From Fallopia convolvulus (lineage: Eukaryota > Streptophyta > Magnoliopsida > Caryophyllales > Polygonaceae): DNA of 64,000 bases. Below, one piece after another: positions 43,186-55,147 of the stretch. The position numbers and the translations under genes were made by a program. Position 1 is the stretch's first letter. Each line of letters begins with the position of its first letter. The DNA lies in NCBI GenBank assembly GCA_964016875.1, contig OZ024729.1:23580494-23644493 (forward strand), written 5' to 3'. Under the pieces are notes generated by a model. The model saw only the letters and a list, made by a program, of their open reading frames with translations, did no database searches and had not been told where the DNA came from.

Positions 43186-44086
43186 TGATACGGATCGAAT
43201 CGATGAAGCCGGTGCAAGGTCACTTGGACGCTCTCTTCTTGCCGAGGGAATGGATGGTGTGCCTCGGAAATGGATATGGTAGACGTGTAAAGGATTGGAA
43301 AACGAGTAATGGATGATGGAATTTTGAGAGTGTTGGATATGAATGAGCTTAGGGTGTGGATATGACTCACCACACACGAAACTCAAGCTACGAGATTCAA
43401 GAACAAGGATGTGGCGCACCTTGCTCTTGGATCCCAAGGATGATCCGATATTACTCACGAATCAAGGTTTAAAAACAAGAACAACAAGCAATTTATTCAA
43501 AGGAAAAACGCCCAAACCAAAGTCGAAAACATGACTAAGAACCAAAGCAAGAGTTTCAAGTTCTTCAAGTGTGTCTTCCATGGGACAAGCATGCCCCTTT
43601 TAAAAGAAAATGAACTATCCACCAAGACCCTTCACCAACCAGCCTTAACATCAAAATTAAAGATAACAAGACCCTTGGAAACCGGCATTTAATGTGTCTT
43701 GACATGTGTCTCCTTCATGGTTGATCGGTGCTCCTTGGACAATTAGGCAAGCTTGAAGCTCTTCTTGCAAGGCTCGAGCTCGTGCCCTACTGATTTGACC
43801 TAAATAAGGCCAAGTGTCGCTGGCTTGTGTGACCGGGCCATGAGCGTCGTCGGCGCCAAGAGGTGAACGGCGCTCTTCGTCTTGCATAGGTTCTTGAGTG
43901 GCGCTCCCATGGTCATGCAGTTCTAGGTCACCCTCCAAGGCGTCTTCATGCTTATGGTCCATAGAAGGTGGAGGTGGCTCGGATGGCTCGGAAGACGACG
44001 CTTGCTTAGTCATGGTGCGCCCGGCGCGCTCAGATGGCTCGGTACCGGTTTGGCCTTCATGTGGCACATGAGGCATGGTCACATTA
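43186..44086 (-). mobile_element. 3' LTR of the CRM-type element
   Basis: About 901 bases. The plus-strand ends are TGATACGGATCG and ...GGTCACATTA; the partner ends CATCA, so one terminal base has mutated. It lacks about 80 bases present in the other LTR. It encodes the extreme C-terminus of the polyprotein (44,082-43,657), ending with the SRARALQEELQ region typical of CRM tails. A purine tract AGAGGGGGAGGA lies at about 44,087-44,098. Confidence 0.9.
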
Positions 44087-47000
44087 TCCTCCCCCTCTTG
44101 AAAAGGGTTCGTTCATGAACCTTCATCCTGCATCTCATCATCATTGTTAAGAAAATAAGAAGAAAGGTCGGAAACGTTAAATACCTCGTGCACACCGTAG
44201 CTTGGTGGCAACTCCACTCGGTAAGCGTTATCATTGATGCGCTCCAAGACCACAAATGGACCATCACCTCGTGGTTTCAGTTTTGAATTTCGGAGGATAG
44301 AAAAGCGCTCGTTCCTCAAATGCACCAACACGAGGTCGCCCGGCTCAAAAATGACTTCCTTGCGCCTTTTGTTAGCTTGGCGCACATATTGCATAGTTCG
44401 CCTTTCCCATTAAAGGCGAGTATCATCATTAAGCTTCTTGACCCTAGCAGCATAATCAAGACCTTCACGGCTCTCCCGATCCTTGGTGGCATAAGGCTTG
44501 AGATCGAGGGGCGTGATGGAATTGTGCCCGTACACCACCTCGAACAGAGTCTTCTTAGTGGGCGAATGTACAGATTGGTTATAGGCAAACTCTATAATTG
44601 GAAGACATCCTTCCCACCTGCGCAGATTTGTAGACAAAAGAGAACGCAAAAGAGAACCAAGAGTTCGATTCACGACCTCAGTTTGTCTATCCATTTGAGG
44701 ATGACAAGTGGTAGAAAAGAGCAACTTTGTGCCTAGCTCGGCCCAAAGAGTCTTCCAAAAATGGCTCAAAAACTTGACTTCACGATCAAAGACTATAGAT
44801 TTAGGAACTCCATGCAATCTCACAACATTGTCAAAGAATAAGCAAGCAACCTGAGATGCATCATCAGTCTTATGGCATGCAATGAAGTGAGCCATCTTAG
44901 AGAACCTATCAACAACAAAAAAAAATGGAGTCTCTCCCCCCTTTTAGAGCGAGGTAATCCCAAGACAAATTCCATGGAAATGTCTTCCCAAGGAGCATGA
45001 GGGATAGGAAGGGGAGTGTACATACCATGAGGGTGTACCCTACACTTAGCACGCATACATGTCACACAAGAAGCACAAAATTCCTCTACCGACCTAAGCA
45101 TGAAAGGCCAAAAGAAATTCTCCCTAAGAACATGCAAAGTCTTCATAACTCCAAAATGTTCCATAAGGCTGCCACCATTGGCCTCTTGTACAAGCAAATG
45201 CCTAATAGAACACCTAGGCACACACAACTTAGGACCCTTAAACAAAAATCCATCATGTAAATAGAATTGGTCCTTACTCCCATGAGTAATACATGCATGA
45301 AATATCTCCCCAAAATCAAGATCATCAGCATACAACACACGCATGAAACCAAAATCTAGCCACCTAGCATCAAGAAGGGATAGAAGAGCATACCTCCTAG
45401 AAAGTGCGTCGACGACAACGTTGTCCTTTCCCTTCTTATGCTTGATGATGTACGGAAACGTCTCGATGAACTCGACCCACTTAGCATGGAGCTTGTTGAG
45501 CTTGCTTTGGCCTTTAAGAAATTTAAGCGCCTCGTGGTCGGAATGTATGACAAACTCGCGCGGCATGAGATAGTGCTCCCACGTTTTGAGTACTCGAACA
45601 AGGGCCAACAACTCCTTGTCGTAGGTGGGATAATTTAGCTCATCCCCACCCCATTTCTCACTAAAATATGCCACGGATCTGCCCTCTTGCAAAAGAACTC
45701 CGCCTAAGACAATGCCCGAAGCGTCGCATTCGATTTCGAACGTTTTGTTGAAATCGGGCAAGACTAGGAGCGGTGCTTGTGTGAGTTTGTCTTTCAGAAG
45801 GTTGAACGCAGATTCTTGGGGCTCTTCCCACCTGAATGGTACATTTTTCTTGGTGAGCACGGTGAGAGGCGCAACGATGGAGCTAAAGTCTCTCACGAAA
45901 CGGGGGTAGAAGCCGGCCAAGCGAAGAAAACTTCGAACTTACGTCATGGTGGTGGGAGTTGGCCAATCTCGGATTGCCTTCACCTTCTCTTCATCAAATT
46001 TTATCCCTTCCCTACTCACTACAAAGCCAACAAATACCACATGGTCCGAGCAAAAGTGGCACTTTTTAAAGTTAGCAAATAGGTGTTCATATCTCAAAAC
46101 GTCTAACACTTGCATAAGGTGTTCGACGTGGGTGTCAAGGTCATGGCTATATATGAGAATATCATCAACATAAACAACCAAGAATTTAGCAAGAAAAGGA
46201 CGGAGGACGTGGTTCATCAACCACATAAAGGTGCTAGGAGTGTTGGTTAAACCGAAAGGCAACACCAACCACTCGTAGAGCCCGTACATGGTTTTGAACG
46301 TGGTTTTCCACTCATCGCCCTCCATCATCCGTATTTGATGATAGCCGCTTTATAAATCAATTTTAGAGAAAATACAAGCTCCATTGATCTCATCAAGCAT
46401 ATCATCAAGTCGCGGAATCGGATGGCGATACTTGATAGTAATGTTGTTGATTGCTCGGCAATCAACGCACATCCTCCAAGTACCGTCTTTTTTAGGGACT
46501 AGAATTACCGGAACGACGCATGGGCTGAGGCTTTCTCGGACGTAGACCTTGTCAAGAAGCTCTTGAACCTGCCTTTGCAACTCCATGGTTTCCTCGGGAT
46601 TGGCACGGTAGGATGGCCGGTTAGGTAGCAACGCGCCCGGCATGAAGTCTATTTGATGTTCGATCCCTCTTGTAGGCGGCAACCCATTCGGCACCTCTTC
46701 GGGAAAAATATCCTTGTAATCCTACAAAAGACAAGCAATAGTTGAGGGAAGATCTTCAAGTTCTTGGTTAGAAAGCAACGATTCATGATATAGTAAAAAT
46801 AAGCAAACATTACTCCCCTTGATGGCATGAACAACTTCCCTTGGTTTGGCTAAAAGGAGAGGTTTGGATGTGCTCATTCTATCACCAATGGCCAATGTTT
46901 TTCCCTTGCTTGCTTCCCTAAGGGCATGCCTACGCTTTTTCTCCCTAGTTGTGTGATCAAGCATAATCTCGTGTGGCTTCATCGGGTGCAGCGTGATCTT

Positions 47001-47104
47001 CTTGCCCTCACGGTTGAAAGAGTACTCATTGGTGACGCCATCATGGATCACCCCATGATCATATTGCCAAGGTCGGCCTAAAGGAATATGGAACACCGAC
47101 ATGG
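44087..47104 (-). pseudogene. CRM-type pol: protease end, RT, RNase H, integrase
   Basis: Minus-strand order: PMSVFHIPLGRPWQYDHGVI (end of protease, 47,104); RT with VPVILVPKKDGTWRMCVDCR (about 46,520), MYGLYEWLVLPFGLTN and VVYVDDILIYS (catalytic DD, about 46,165); RNase H with FEIECDASG and VIHSDHEALKFL; KGKDNVVVDALSRR; zinc finger HFGVMKTL...CASCVTC (about 45,060); integrase with FDREVKFLSHFWK and QTEVVNRTLG; and IN tail NVSDLSSYF (about 44,150). In-frame stops occur near 46,720, 46,348, 45,936, 44,408 and 44,111, and a frameshift lies in the A-run near 44,915. Otherwise long frames remain (45,920-44,820 is 366 codons). Confidence 0.92.
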
Positions 47105-47109
47105 GCACC

Positions 47110-48155
47110 TGATGAAAGGATCGATGGTGTAGATGATGCAAAGGGATCGCCTTCAAAGACTTCCAAGGAAGTCCGACAACAAACACCAAGGAATCTGACC
47201 CGTCTTCAACTGGTTGGATCTTCCTACTCCGAACTCGGATTTGAGTGATTCCAAAATGAAAGTTATATCTTTGAGTCTAGTTGAACCCCTCCAAATTTAA
47301 GATCTAGATGATGTGGAGATTAGAAGTTATGTCGATTTTTCTGAGGTGGTGCAGAATCCACCGAGATGGAAATGGAACGATTGATGGAGCGAATGGAGGT
47401 GGATTGAGGGAGCGTTGGATATGGATGTTGAGTCTTGGATATTACTCACCAAGATCAACAAACTAAGTTGAAGTAAAGTCGTTTATGACTCACCAAAGAT
47501 CAAACAATGAGAATTGAAACGAAAAAGTGCAAGCAACTTAGATTGAAAAGTAAACAAAAGAGAGAACATTCATGGTTTCAAGTCTTTTCCCAAATGGAGG
47601 CCAAGGAAAAGGGTTTTAACCCCACAGCCACGCCTCTCCACAACTCAGCCCACACTTATCTCTAATTACATAAAACACCCTTAAGTTTCAAGAAATTCAA
47701 CTAAAAACCCTTAACAAAACATAAGTCAAGTTTTAGCACTAGTCGAACCAATAGTTGCAAGCACACTCCAACCTTCACCGTCATTAGCCATCGGAAACTT
47801 ATGAGCCATGAGCTCCTCCTTGATTTTGTCTAGTATTGGCTTAGCTAGTGTTCGTGTGATGCGCCCAAGATAAGGCGTGGTGCCTCGGCTTGAATCCTTG
47901 GAGCCTTGGACGCCGGTCTTGGACATTTGTCTAAATGAAGACTCTCCTTTGTCGGACAAATTGAACTTGGCATTATGGCTGCATTCCTCACTCAAGTTAT
48001 GGGACAAAGTGCCATCAAAAGTGTCTGAACAAGTGGCAACATCCAACAAAGGCAAAGGCGTGTCAAAGTCGGAGACCGGTGTATGCAACGGCGCGCCCGA
48101 CGCCTTGGTTGGCGCGTTACCGAGGGGCCATGACTCGGTAGATGGAATCACATCA
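47110..48155 (-). mobile_element. 3' LTR of the non-autonomous element
   Basis: About 1,046 bases and full length. It contains about 415 bases (47,190-47,605) that the partner lacks. It encodes the end of the internal ORF. Confidence 0.9.
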
Positions 48156-48835
48156 TCATCCTCCCCTTTAAAAGGATTCGTCCTCGAATCTATCAAGCCT
48201 TGTGAGCTCAACAATGGATGTAGGGATTCTAGCTCCCTTGGTGTGGTATTCTCCATGACAAAGACATCCTTCTTGGCCTCCACAAGCAAAGGAATGTAAT
48301 CACCGCTTGGCGTGAATAAAACAGCCTCGTCATCCTCATGGAGCAAGAAGGGCAAACTTGAAGGAATCATAGGAAATGCATCTATCCATGGTGTAGCCAA
48401 CGAGTTCATGGAGCTAGGAGTGATGGTAGGACGACGCTTGATTTTAGGAGACGATTCCACAACTTCCTCCTATTCTTGCAATATATGCATCCGTTGTATT
48501 GGACACTTGATGGTAATGACTTGTTCCAATTCATGGAAAGGATTCTCTCTTTTTGGTTGTTCTGTTTCACTCATCACTCTTTGTTGGAAGGAAGTCTCCT
48601 CCTTTTCAAAAGGGTTCCTCCTCGAACCTTGATCCACTTCTTGTGTCTTCTTCATCTTCCCCACTTGAGGCACTTGTGTCCTCTCGTCCAGCCCTAGAAT
48701 TCGGCTCTCCAAGGCATCAAAGCGTGCCTCCATGGATTGCATAGATTGTTGCAAGGATCGCAATATGGCTTCCACCGATTTGGAGGACTCCTCATCACCC
48801 TTTTGTTTTTCTTTTTCATCGCCTACACTTGTCAT
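47726..48835 (-). pseudogene. gag-N/pol-C fusion ORF of the non-autonomous element
   Basis: A single frame of about 370 codons starts at the ATG at 48,835 (MTSVGDEKEKQKGDEES) and is broken only by a TAG at 48,470-48,472. The N-terminus has a heptad-like helix (LRSLQQSMQSMEARFDALES), like the CRM gag start at 51,731. The middle carries RTNPFKGEDDD. The C-terminus PYLGRITRTLAKPILDKIKE lies in the 3' LTR and resembles the CRM polyprotein tail (SRARALQEEL). So it keeps only the two ends of a gag-pol polyprotein. No enzyme domain is present. Its role is unknown; it may help packaging or targeting if translated. Confidence 0.7.
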
Positions 48836-49410
48836 CTTAACAAACCATGTGAAAAGCAAGGGTATAGAGTGCACTCGAATTAATCACCAAAACTTGCTCG
48901 AGATGGAAATCCGACAAGTTCCAAGTAAGATATGAACAACAAAAGAAAACAAGAAAAGACACAAGCAAGCAAGACTAGCAATTCTCGGTGTCGTTCCCGT
49001 ATCCTAGAGTTGAACCTATTCAACAAGCATGCAATGACCAACAAAGGGAATGTTTTTCGTCTCCCTTAACCACTCGTTTCAACAAACACAAAGTTCGCCA
49101 ACAAAAATTCAAGACACACTTTAGTGGAAGAGTAAATTCAAGGATTAATCACACAACCTTTCAACTACTCAACCAAACAAAGGACCTTTGGGGTTCCTTC
49201 TTCAAGTTCGTGTACACAACAACTCAGCCATGGCTCATGCGAATTTCAACCTCCATCAAACAACAAAACAAGGATGGAAAAGGTCACACAAAGACGCAAG
49301 ACACAAAGGCAAACTCGTGCACAACAACAATGGATGAATGACTTGCAAAACAACTTGCAACGAGTGGTTGACCAAAGTCGAGACAAGATTTAAATGGCGA
49401 TACCTTCGCG

Positions 49411-49424
49411 TAGCTCTGATTCCA
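49411..49424 (-). promoter_or_regulatory. PBS of the non-autonomous element
   Basis: Minus strand TGGAATCAGAGCTA, two bases after the 5' LTR; one or two bases differ from the initiator-Met site of the CRM element. Confidence 0.8.
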
Positions 49425-49426
49425 CT

Positions 49427-50057
49427 TGATGAAAGGATCGATGATGTAGATGATGCAAAGGGGTCGCCTTCAAAGACTTCCAAGGAAGTCCGACAACAAA
49501 CACCAAGTACAAGGGTTTTAACCCCATAGCCACTCCTCTCCACAACTCAGCCCACACTTATCTCTAATTACATAAAACACCCTTAAGTTTCAAGAAATTC
49601 AACTAAAAACCCTTAACAAAACATAAGTCAAGTTTTAGCACTAGTCAAACCAATAGTCACAAGAACACTCCAACCTTCACTGTTATTAGCCATCGGAAAC
49701 TTATGAGCAATAAGCTCCTCCTTCATTTTGGCTAGTATTGTCTTAGCTAGTGCTCGTGTGATGCGCCCAAGATAGGGTGTTGTGCCTCGGCTTTAATCCT
49801 TGGAGCCTTGGACGCCGGTCTTGGACATTTGTCTAAATGAAGACTCTCCTTTGTCGGGCAAATTGAACTTGGCATTATGGCTGGATTCCTCACTCAAGTT
49901 ATGGGACAAAGTGCCATCAAAAGTGTCCGAACAAGTGGCAACATCCAACAAAGGCAAAGGCGTGCCAAGGTCGGAGACCGGCGTGTGCAACGGCGTGCCC
50001 GGCGCCCCGGTTGGCGCGGTACCGAGGGGCCATGACTCGGTAGATGGAATCACATCA
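49427..50057 (-). mobile_element. 5' LTR of the non-autonomous element (internally deleted)
   Basis: About 631 bases. It matches the partner LTR at both ends but lacks about 415 central bases; the deletion is bounded by the short repeat CCAAG. The deletion probably followed insertion. Confidence 0.88.
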
Positions 50058-50148
50058 GCACCACATCACATTCCACCACGTCTTGATATGGACCTATAGC
50101 AAAAGAAATCAAAGCCCTTTCCTTCACTTGGATGGGCGACTTAGAATT

Positions 50149-50613
50149 TTACCAACACAAAGGATAAGGCATAGGATGAGGAGTAGTAGGAATTGAAAAG
50201 CGAGAAACAACCTCCTCATTGATGATGTTACAACAAGAACCACCATCAATAATTAAGCTACATACCTTATCTTGGATTTTGCATCGAGTATGGAAGATCA
50301 TCTCACGTTGCCTCGGGGTGGTGTTGTTCTCGGTGGTAAAAAGAGTGCGTTGAACCACAAAACATTCACCCTCTTTGGCCGTGACATGGAGCTCGTCCTC
50401 ATCTTGCTCCTCGTTGATTTCTTCCACCTCTTGGACATCCGACTCCTCAAATTCATATTCGCCTTGGGGAGTAAGAAGAACCTTGTGTTGGTTTGGGCAA
50501 TCACGAGCGTAATGGCCACGCCCGAGACATTTAAAGCATTTGAACTCGCCGGCTCGTTGTTCCCCATCTTGCGTGGGCCTCGAAGGCACGTCCCTTTTAG
50601 GAGTAGGAGGGGA
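50149..50613 (-). pseudogene. CRM-type zinc knuckle and aspartic protease
   Basis: The frame follows the gag stop and reads CFKCLGRGHYARDC (zinc knuckle CX2CX4HX4C, about 50,535). An acidic linker follows, then LIIDGGSCCNIINEEVV (protease DGG in place of DSG/DTG, about 50,215). The protease ends across the nested element at 47,104. Confidence 0.88.
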
Positions 50614-51731
50614 CTAGTCACGCCTAAATTCTAGCCTCTTGGGCTGGCTCGGCACACCGCTCGTCGAGGAGTTGTGAGACGGTTTAGGGCTAGGCACGGG
50701 TTGGCGCCTTTGAGGCAAATTCTTATGGACTTGGTTTGTGTAATGCAACACTTGTTCAATCACCGTACCCCTAGGAAAATGCTGCATATTCACAATAGAT
50801 TTTAGCTCGAAATTGAGTCCATGAATGAATTTGGAGATAACATACCCGTCGGGGAATTGAACCCCAGAGCGAAAGATGATCGTGCATAGCTCATTGTAGT
50901 ACTCGTTAGGAGTCCGGCTGCCTTGTCGGAGCTGCTCAAGTTTGGAATGTACCCTCTCGGCGTAGTCTACTGGAACAAAGCGTTCTTCAAGGGCACGCTT
51001 CAGCTCACGCCATGTTCGGATCAGTTGGAGCCCATCTTGACGCCAAACCTCCTTGTCTTGCAACCACCAATGGTATGCAAAGTCGGTGAAGTGGACGGTG
51101 GCGACGACTATTCTTCTCTCTTCCTCATAGCCATAGAAAGTTTGGATTTGGAGGTTCATTCCTTGGTGGTTCTCCCCCTGTTGACGCTCATCAACATAAG
51201 TGGGATGATGTTGCCACACCACTTGAAATGGTGCTTGATAGGCCGCTTGCATAGGAGGCGTGCCTTGGACATCCACGCGCCGAGGGTAGAGGTGGGTTGT
51301 GCCCGTGGGCGCCGGTGTCGCCGCAGGAGTATAGCCATATGTCTCATTGCCTACATTGTTAGTGTTCAAAGACATCAGAATATTATTTGGAAAAGTAGAA
51401 TATGGAGGAACAAATTCAGGCCTTACTCCGGAAGACGTCACAAATGGTTGAATGAAATTTGACCCCGAAAGATGGCCTTGTGACACTAGCTGAACGTTGG
51501 AGGCGGAACCTTCCTCCAAATGAATGCCTCGAGTGTTGGGTCTTGGTTGACACTTTGTGCATTGGTGCCACTAGCTTGGAAGAGTTCGTCGTGTCTTGAC
51601 AACCTTTGCTCGATGTCATCAAACCTAGAACAAAATGAACGAAGATCTTGTTGCATTGATTGTAGCTTGGCAGCCACGGATGAATCTGAATTAGCATCCC
51701 GAGGTGAGCCATCATTCCCTGCATCCGACAT
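50614..51731 (-). pseudogene. CRM-type gag
   Basis: The start ATG at 51,731 opens MSDAGNDGS, with a helical stretch (QSMQQDLRSFCSRFDDIEQR). A frameshift near 51,500 moves to the frame 51,519-50,614. There FTDFAYHWWLQDKE, TWRELKRALEERFVPVDYAERV and LEQLRQGSRTPNEYYNEL mark the retrotransposon gag capsid. The usual segment between the FYG motif and YEEERR appears deleted. The frame ends in a stop just before the zinc knuckle. Confidence 0.88.
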
Positions 51732-52680
51732 CTTGCACAAACTTTACCAAACAAGTTAAATCCGACAAGCAAGTTGTACTTCGAGCCACACACAACCAAT
51801 TCTCAACTAAGACTCGAAAAGTGCTAAACTTGCAAGTGCTAGGACTTTGGTGGAGTACAAAAACAAGAAGTGGCTCAAAAGAAAGGCACAAGAAATGGCA
51901 ATACAATACAAGCAACAAGTTTTTCAACTAGTCGAATTTAGGAAGCTACTAGGTACCAAGATACAAACAAAAAAGAAAAAAGAAAAGAGCTTAGACAAAT
52001 TTAGGGCCTTGCTCGGATTCTCTTTCTCACGGGGTCCAACTTATTCTGTGCCCGGCCCCTTATTAGCTTTTTGCCGCCGGCAAGGTTTTTCTAGCCCCGC
52101 TTCTCTTTCTTTCCGAGCCCGAATTTTTCCTTTTTAAGGTACATCTTTCAGCACATTACAATCAAGCATACAAAGCTTCAACAACAAAATGACTTACACC
52201 TCTACTCAATGTTACTTTCTTCTCTCTTTTTTTTCTCTTTTTAACACTTGGTACTTTTCCCATATCCTAACCCGAGTGAGTCCACAATATTTTAAGCTTG
52301 ATTTTCAGTTTTATGCCATGCCAAAAGATGCTCGAAAAGATAATAAAAGAGTGAGAAAAAATCAGCCACAACTCGCTAGTAATGACAAGTAGACGAAAGG
52401 CCAAAGACTCTTGCTATTTTCGTCTTTAATTCAAACAAGCAAGGAGTAATGAGCTTCTTCAACCTTTGGACAACCACACAACCAGTTTTGGTCGTCCTTC
52501 AATGGTAGAATTAGGCACACAAGGGTCGAAGACACAAAGCAAGGCAAACAAGCAAGTCGATGTTGGTTCTTTTAGGGTTCGGTTTTGCAAGGTTTGATTG
52601 ATCGACTTGTGAAGGGTTACCACTTGCAAAGTTCAATCAATTTCAGATCTAAGAATAGAGAAAGAAGGTGTACCTTGTGT
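51732..52680 (-). other. 5' leader of the CRM-type element
   Basis: Non-coding leader between the PBS and the gag start. No supported ORF. Confidence 0.7.
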
Positions 52681-52693
52681 GGCTCTGATACCA
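52681..52693 (-). promoter_or_regulatory. PBS of the CRM-type element (initiator Met)
   Basis: Minus strand TGGTATCAGAGCC, two bases after the 5' LTR; a full match to the usual plant initiator-Met primer site. Confidence 0.92.
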
Positions 52694-52695
52694 CA

Positions 52696-53678
52696 TGATA
52701 CGGATCGAATCGATGAAGTCAGTGCAAGGTCACTTGGACGCTCTCTTATTACCGAGGGAATGGATGGTGTGCCTCGGAAATGGATATGGTGGACGTGTAA
52801 AGGCTTGGAAAACCAGTAATGGATGATGGAATTTTGAGAGTTTTTGATATGAATGAGCTTAGGGTGTGAATATGACTCACCACACTCGAAACTCAAGCTA
52901 CGAGATTCAAGGACAAGGATGTGACGCACCTTGCTCTTGGAACCCAAGGATGATCCGATATTACTCGTGAATCAAGGTTTAAAAACAAGAACAACAAGCA
53001 ATTTATTCAAAGGAAAAATGCCCAAACCAAAGTCGAAAACATGACTAAAAACGAAAGCAAGAGTTTCAAGTTCTTCAAGTGTGTCTTCCAAGGGATAAGC
53101 ATACCCCTTTTAAAAGAAAATGAACTATCCACCAAGACCCTTCACCAACCAGCCTTAACATCAAAATTAAAGATAAAAAGACCCTTGGAAACCGACATTT
53201 AATGTCTCTTGACATGGCACACAATAGGCACCAAGCTCGGCACAAGCTAGGTGCCCGGCATGGCCGAGACGCACCCGGTGACTAGCAACGTGCACTCCAT
53301 GTCTCCTTCATGGTTGATCGGTGCTCCTTGGTTAATGAGGCCAGATTGAAGCTCTTCTTGCAAGGTTCGAGCTCGTGCCCTAGTGATTCGTCCTAAATAA
53401 GGCCAAATGCCGCTGGCTTGTGTGACCGGGCCACGGGCGTCGGTGCGCCAAGGGGTGAATGGCGCTCTTCGTCTTGCATAGGTTCTAGAGCGGCACTCCC
53501 ATGGTCATGCAGTTCTAGGTCACCCTCCAAGGCGTCGTCATGGTTATGGTCCATAGAAGGTGGAGGTGGCTCGGATAGCTCGGAAGACGACGCTTGCTTA
53601 GTCATGGCGCGCCCGACGCGCTCGGATGGCTCGGTACCGGTTTGGCCTTGATGTGGAACATGAGGCATGGTCACATCA
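52696..53678 (-). mobile_element. 5' LTR of the CRM-type element
   Basis: About 983 bases. The plus-strand ends are TGATACGG and ...GGTCACATCA. It carries about 80 extra bases (around 53,218-53,298, with GCACAAGCTAGGTGCC) that are absent from the 3' LTR. Confidence 0.92.
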
Positions 53679-53808
53679 CTTGTTTAGATCTGATTTTGTG
53701 GGGTTCTCTCTCTCCTTGGACGATTATGCTGAGATGATAACCAAAAAGGTTCTCAACGCCCTTCTTATCCTTGATCTCAATGTCAAATTCACTAAGCAAT
53801 AAGACTCA

Positions 53809-54198
53809 TCAAAACAATCTTGGTTTTGTTTCTTTCTTTGTCAGTAGGTAGCTCAGGGCAGCATGATCAGTATAAATAATGAACTTTGTTCCAAGAAGGT
53901 ATTGCCTAAACTTCTCAAGAGCAAACACTAGAACAAGCATCACTTTCTCTGTAGTGGAGTAGTTTCTTTGTGCACCATTCAGGGTCATAGATGTGTATTG
54001 AATCATATAAGAAGCTCTCTCTTCCTTTTGGCCTAGAATAACCCCCACAATATAATCATTAGTGTTACACATGATCTTATAGGGTTTAGACCAATCAGGA
54101 GCCTGAATAATAGGGGCACTTGTCAAGCGAGCCTTTAATTCATCAAAGGTTGTCCGACACTCAGTTGTGAACTCAAAAAACATCTCTTTCTTCAGCAC
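53809..54198 (-). pseudogene. Athila-type RNase H
   Basis: An open frame reads TTFDELKARLTSAPIIQAPDW, NTNDYIVGVILGQKEER, YSTTEKVMLVLVFALEKFRQYL and IIYTDHAALSYLL, the standard gypsy RNase H pattern. The tail is cut by the CRM insertion at 53,683. Confidence 0.9.
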
Positions 54199-55000
54199 TT
54201 CGCATAGAGGTGTTGAGATCTTGGAGAAATCTTTAAAAAACCTGCGATAGAAACCTGCATGGCCTAAAAAACAAACTTAATGCACGTTAGTAGGATAGGG
54301 AAAATATTGAATTACTTCAACCTTCGCCTTATCAACCTCAATACCTCTAGACGACACAATATGACCTAGTACAATGCCCTATTCTACCTTGAAATGACAC
54401 TTCTCATAATTAAGCACTAAATTAGTGTCAACACATTTAGCAAGCACAAGTGATATGAGATTTAGACATGCATCAAAATCATCTCCATGTACAGTAAAGT
54501 CATCCATGAAGACTTCTATGAATTCTCATTGTACTCAGAAAAAATGATTACCATACACCTTTGGAAGGTTCCAGGGGCATTGCACATTCCAAATGGCCTT
54601 TGACGAGAGGCAAAAATGCCAAATGGGCAAGTGAAAGTTGTCTTAGCTTAATCCTCTAGAGCAATGTCTATCTAAAAGTAGCCTGAGTACCTGTCTAGAA
54701 AGCAATAGAAATCACACCCAGCAAGTCCTTTAATACTGATCGATAAATGGAAGAGGGAAGTGGTCCTTCCTAGTCGTTGCATTCAACTTGCGGTAATCAA
54801 TACAAATTCTATAACTTGTCTGCAATCTTGTAGAGATTTCTCTCCTTCTTGGTTTTCTACCATCGTAATATCTCCTTTCTTCAGGACAACTTGTGCAGGG
54901 CTAACCCATTTACTATCACAAATTGGGAAAATCATACATGCTTGTAAGATTTTCAGGACTTCTTTCTTCGCAACATCCATCATGGGTGGGTTCAAACACC
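54199..55000 (-). pseudogene. Athila-type reverse transcriptase, heavily decayed
   Basis: The N-terminal part reads MNPPMMDVAKKEVLKILQA and WVSPAQVVLKKGDITMVEN (54,995-54,870). The usual GWRVCIDYRKLN region appears deleted or scrambled near 54,830. Short pieces of the palm follow, with multiple stops and frameshifts. Confidence 0.8.
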
Positions 55001-55147
55001 TCTGTGGCTACCTATTGGAACTAGCACCAACTTATCTTCTTGATCCTTTGTGATCTTGTTGGAGATTATCACTAGTAATGTTTGATTGTCTCCAAGAAAT
55101 ACTTACTTGAGGTGGTCTGGGAGTTGTTTCAACTCAACCACCAATGC

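Larger units (their letters stand above)
47110..50057 (-). mobile_element. Non-autonomous CRM-related element, nested in the CRM pol
   Basis: LTRs at 47,110-48,155 (3') and 49,427-50,057 (5') share TGATGAAAGGATCGATG and ...GGAATCACATCA ends. They are flanked by the GCACC duplication (47,105-47,109 and 50,058-50,062). Joining the flanks restores the CRM protease frame (...VVPMSVFH...). There is no RT or integrase. LTR ends beginning TGATGTGA on the minus strand, an initiator-Met-like PBS and a gag-like N-terminus link it to the CRM element that hosts it. It is comparable to the non-autonomous CRM relatives known from rice. Confidence 0.93.
43186..53678 (-). mobile_element. CRM-type Ty3/gypsy retrotransposon with a nested relative
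   Basis: LTRs at 43,186-44,086 (3') and 52,696-53,678 (5') are flanked by a perfect CTTGT duplication (43,181-43,185 and 53,679-53,683). The PBS is of initiator Met type, and a purine tract lies before the 3' LTR. Gag, zinc knuckle, protease, RT, RNase H and integrase follow in order on the minus strand, and the pol frame runs into the 3' LTR. The RT text (DEWKTTFKTMYGLYEW... STFMWLMNHVLRPF) and the pol tail reading through the LTR fit the CRM chromovirus clade. The gag and pol frames carry at least six in-frame stops and two frameshifts, so the copy is inactive. Confidence 0.92.

Noticed and set aside
48488..48935. Plus-strand ORFs opposite the non-autonomous CRM relative
   Set aside because: They are antisense shadows of the minus-strand fusion ORF.
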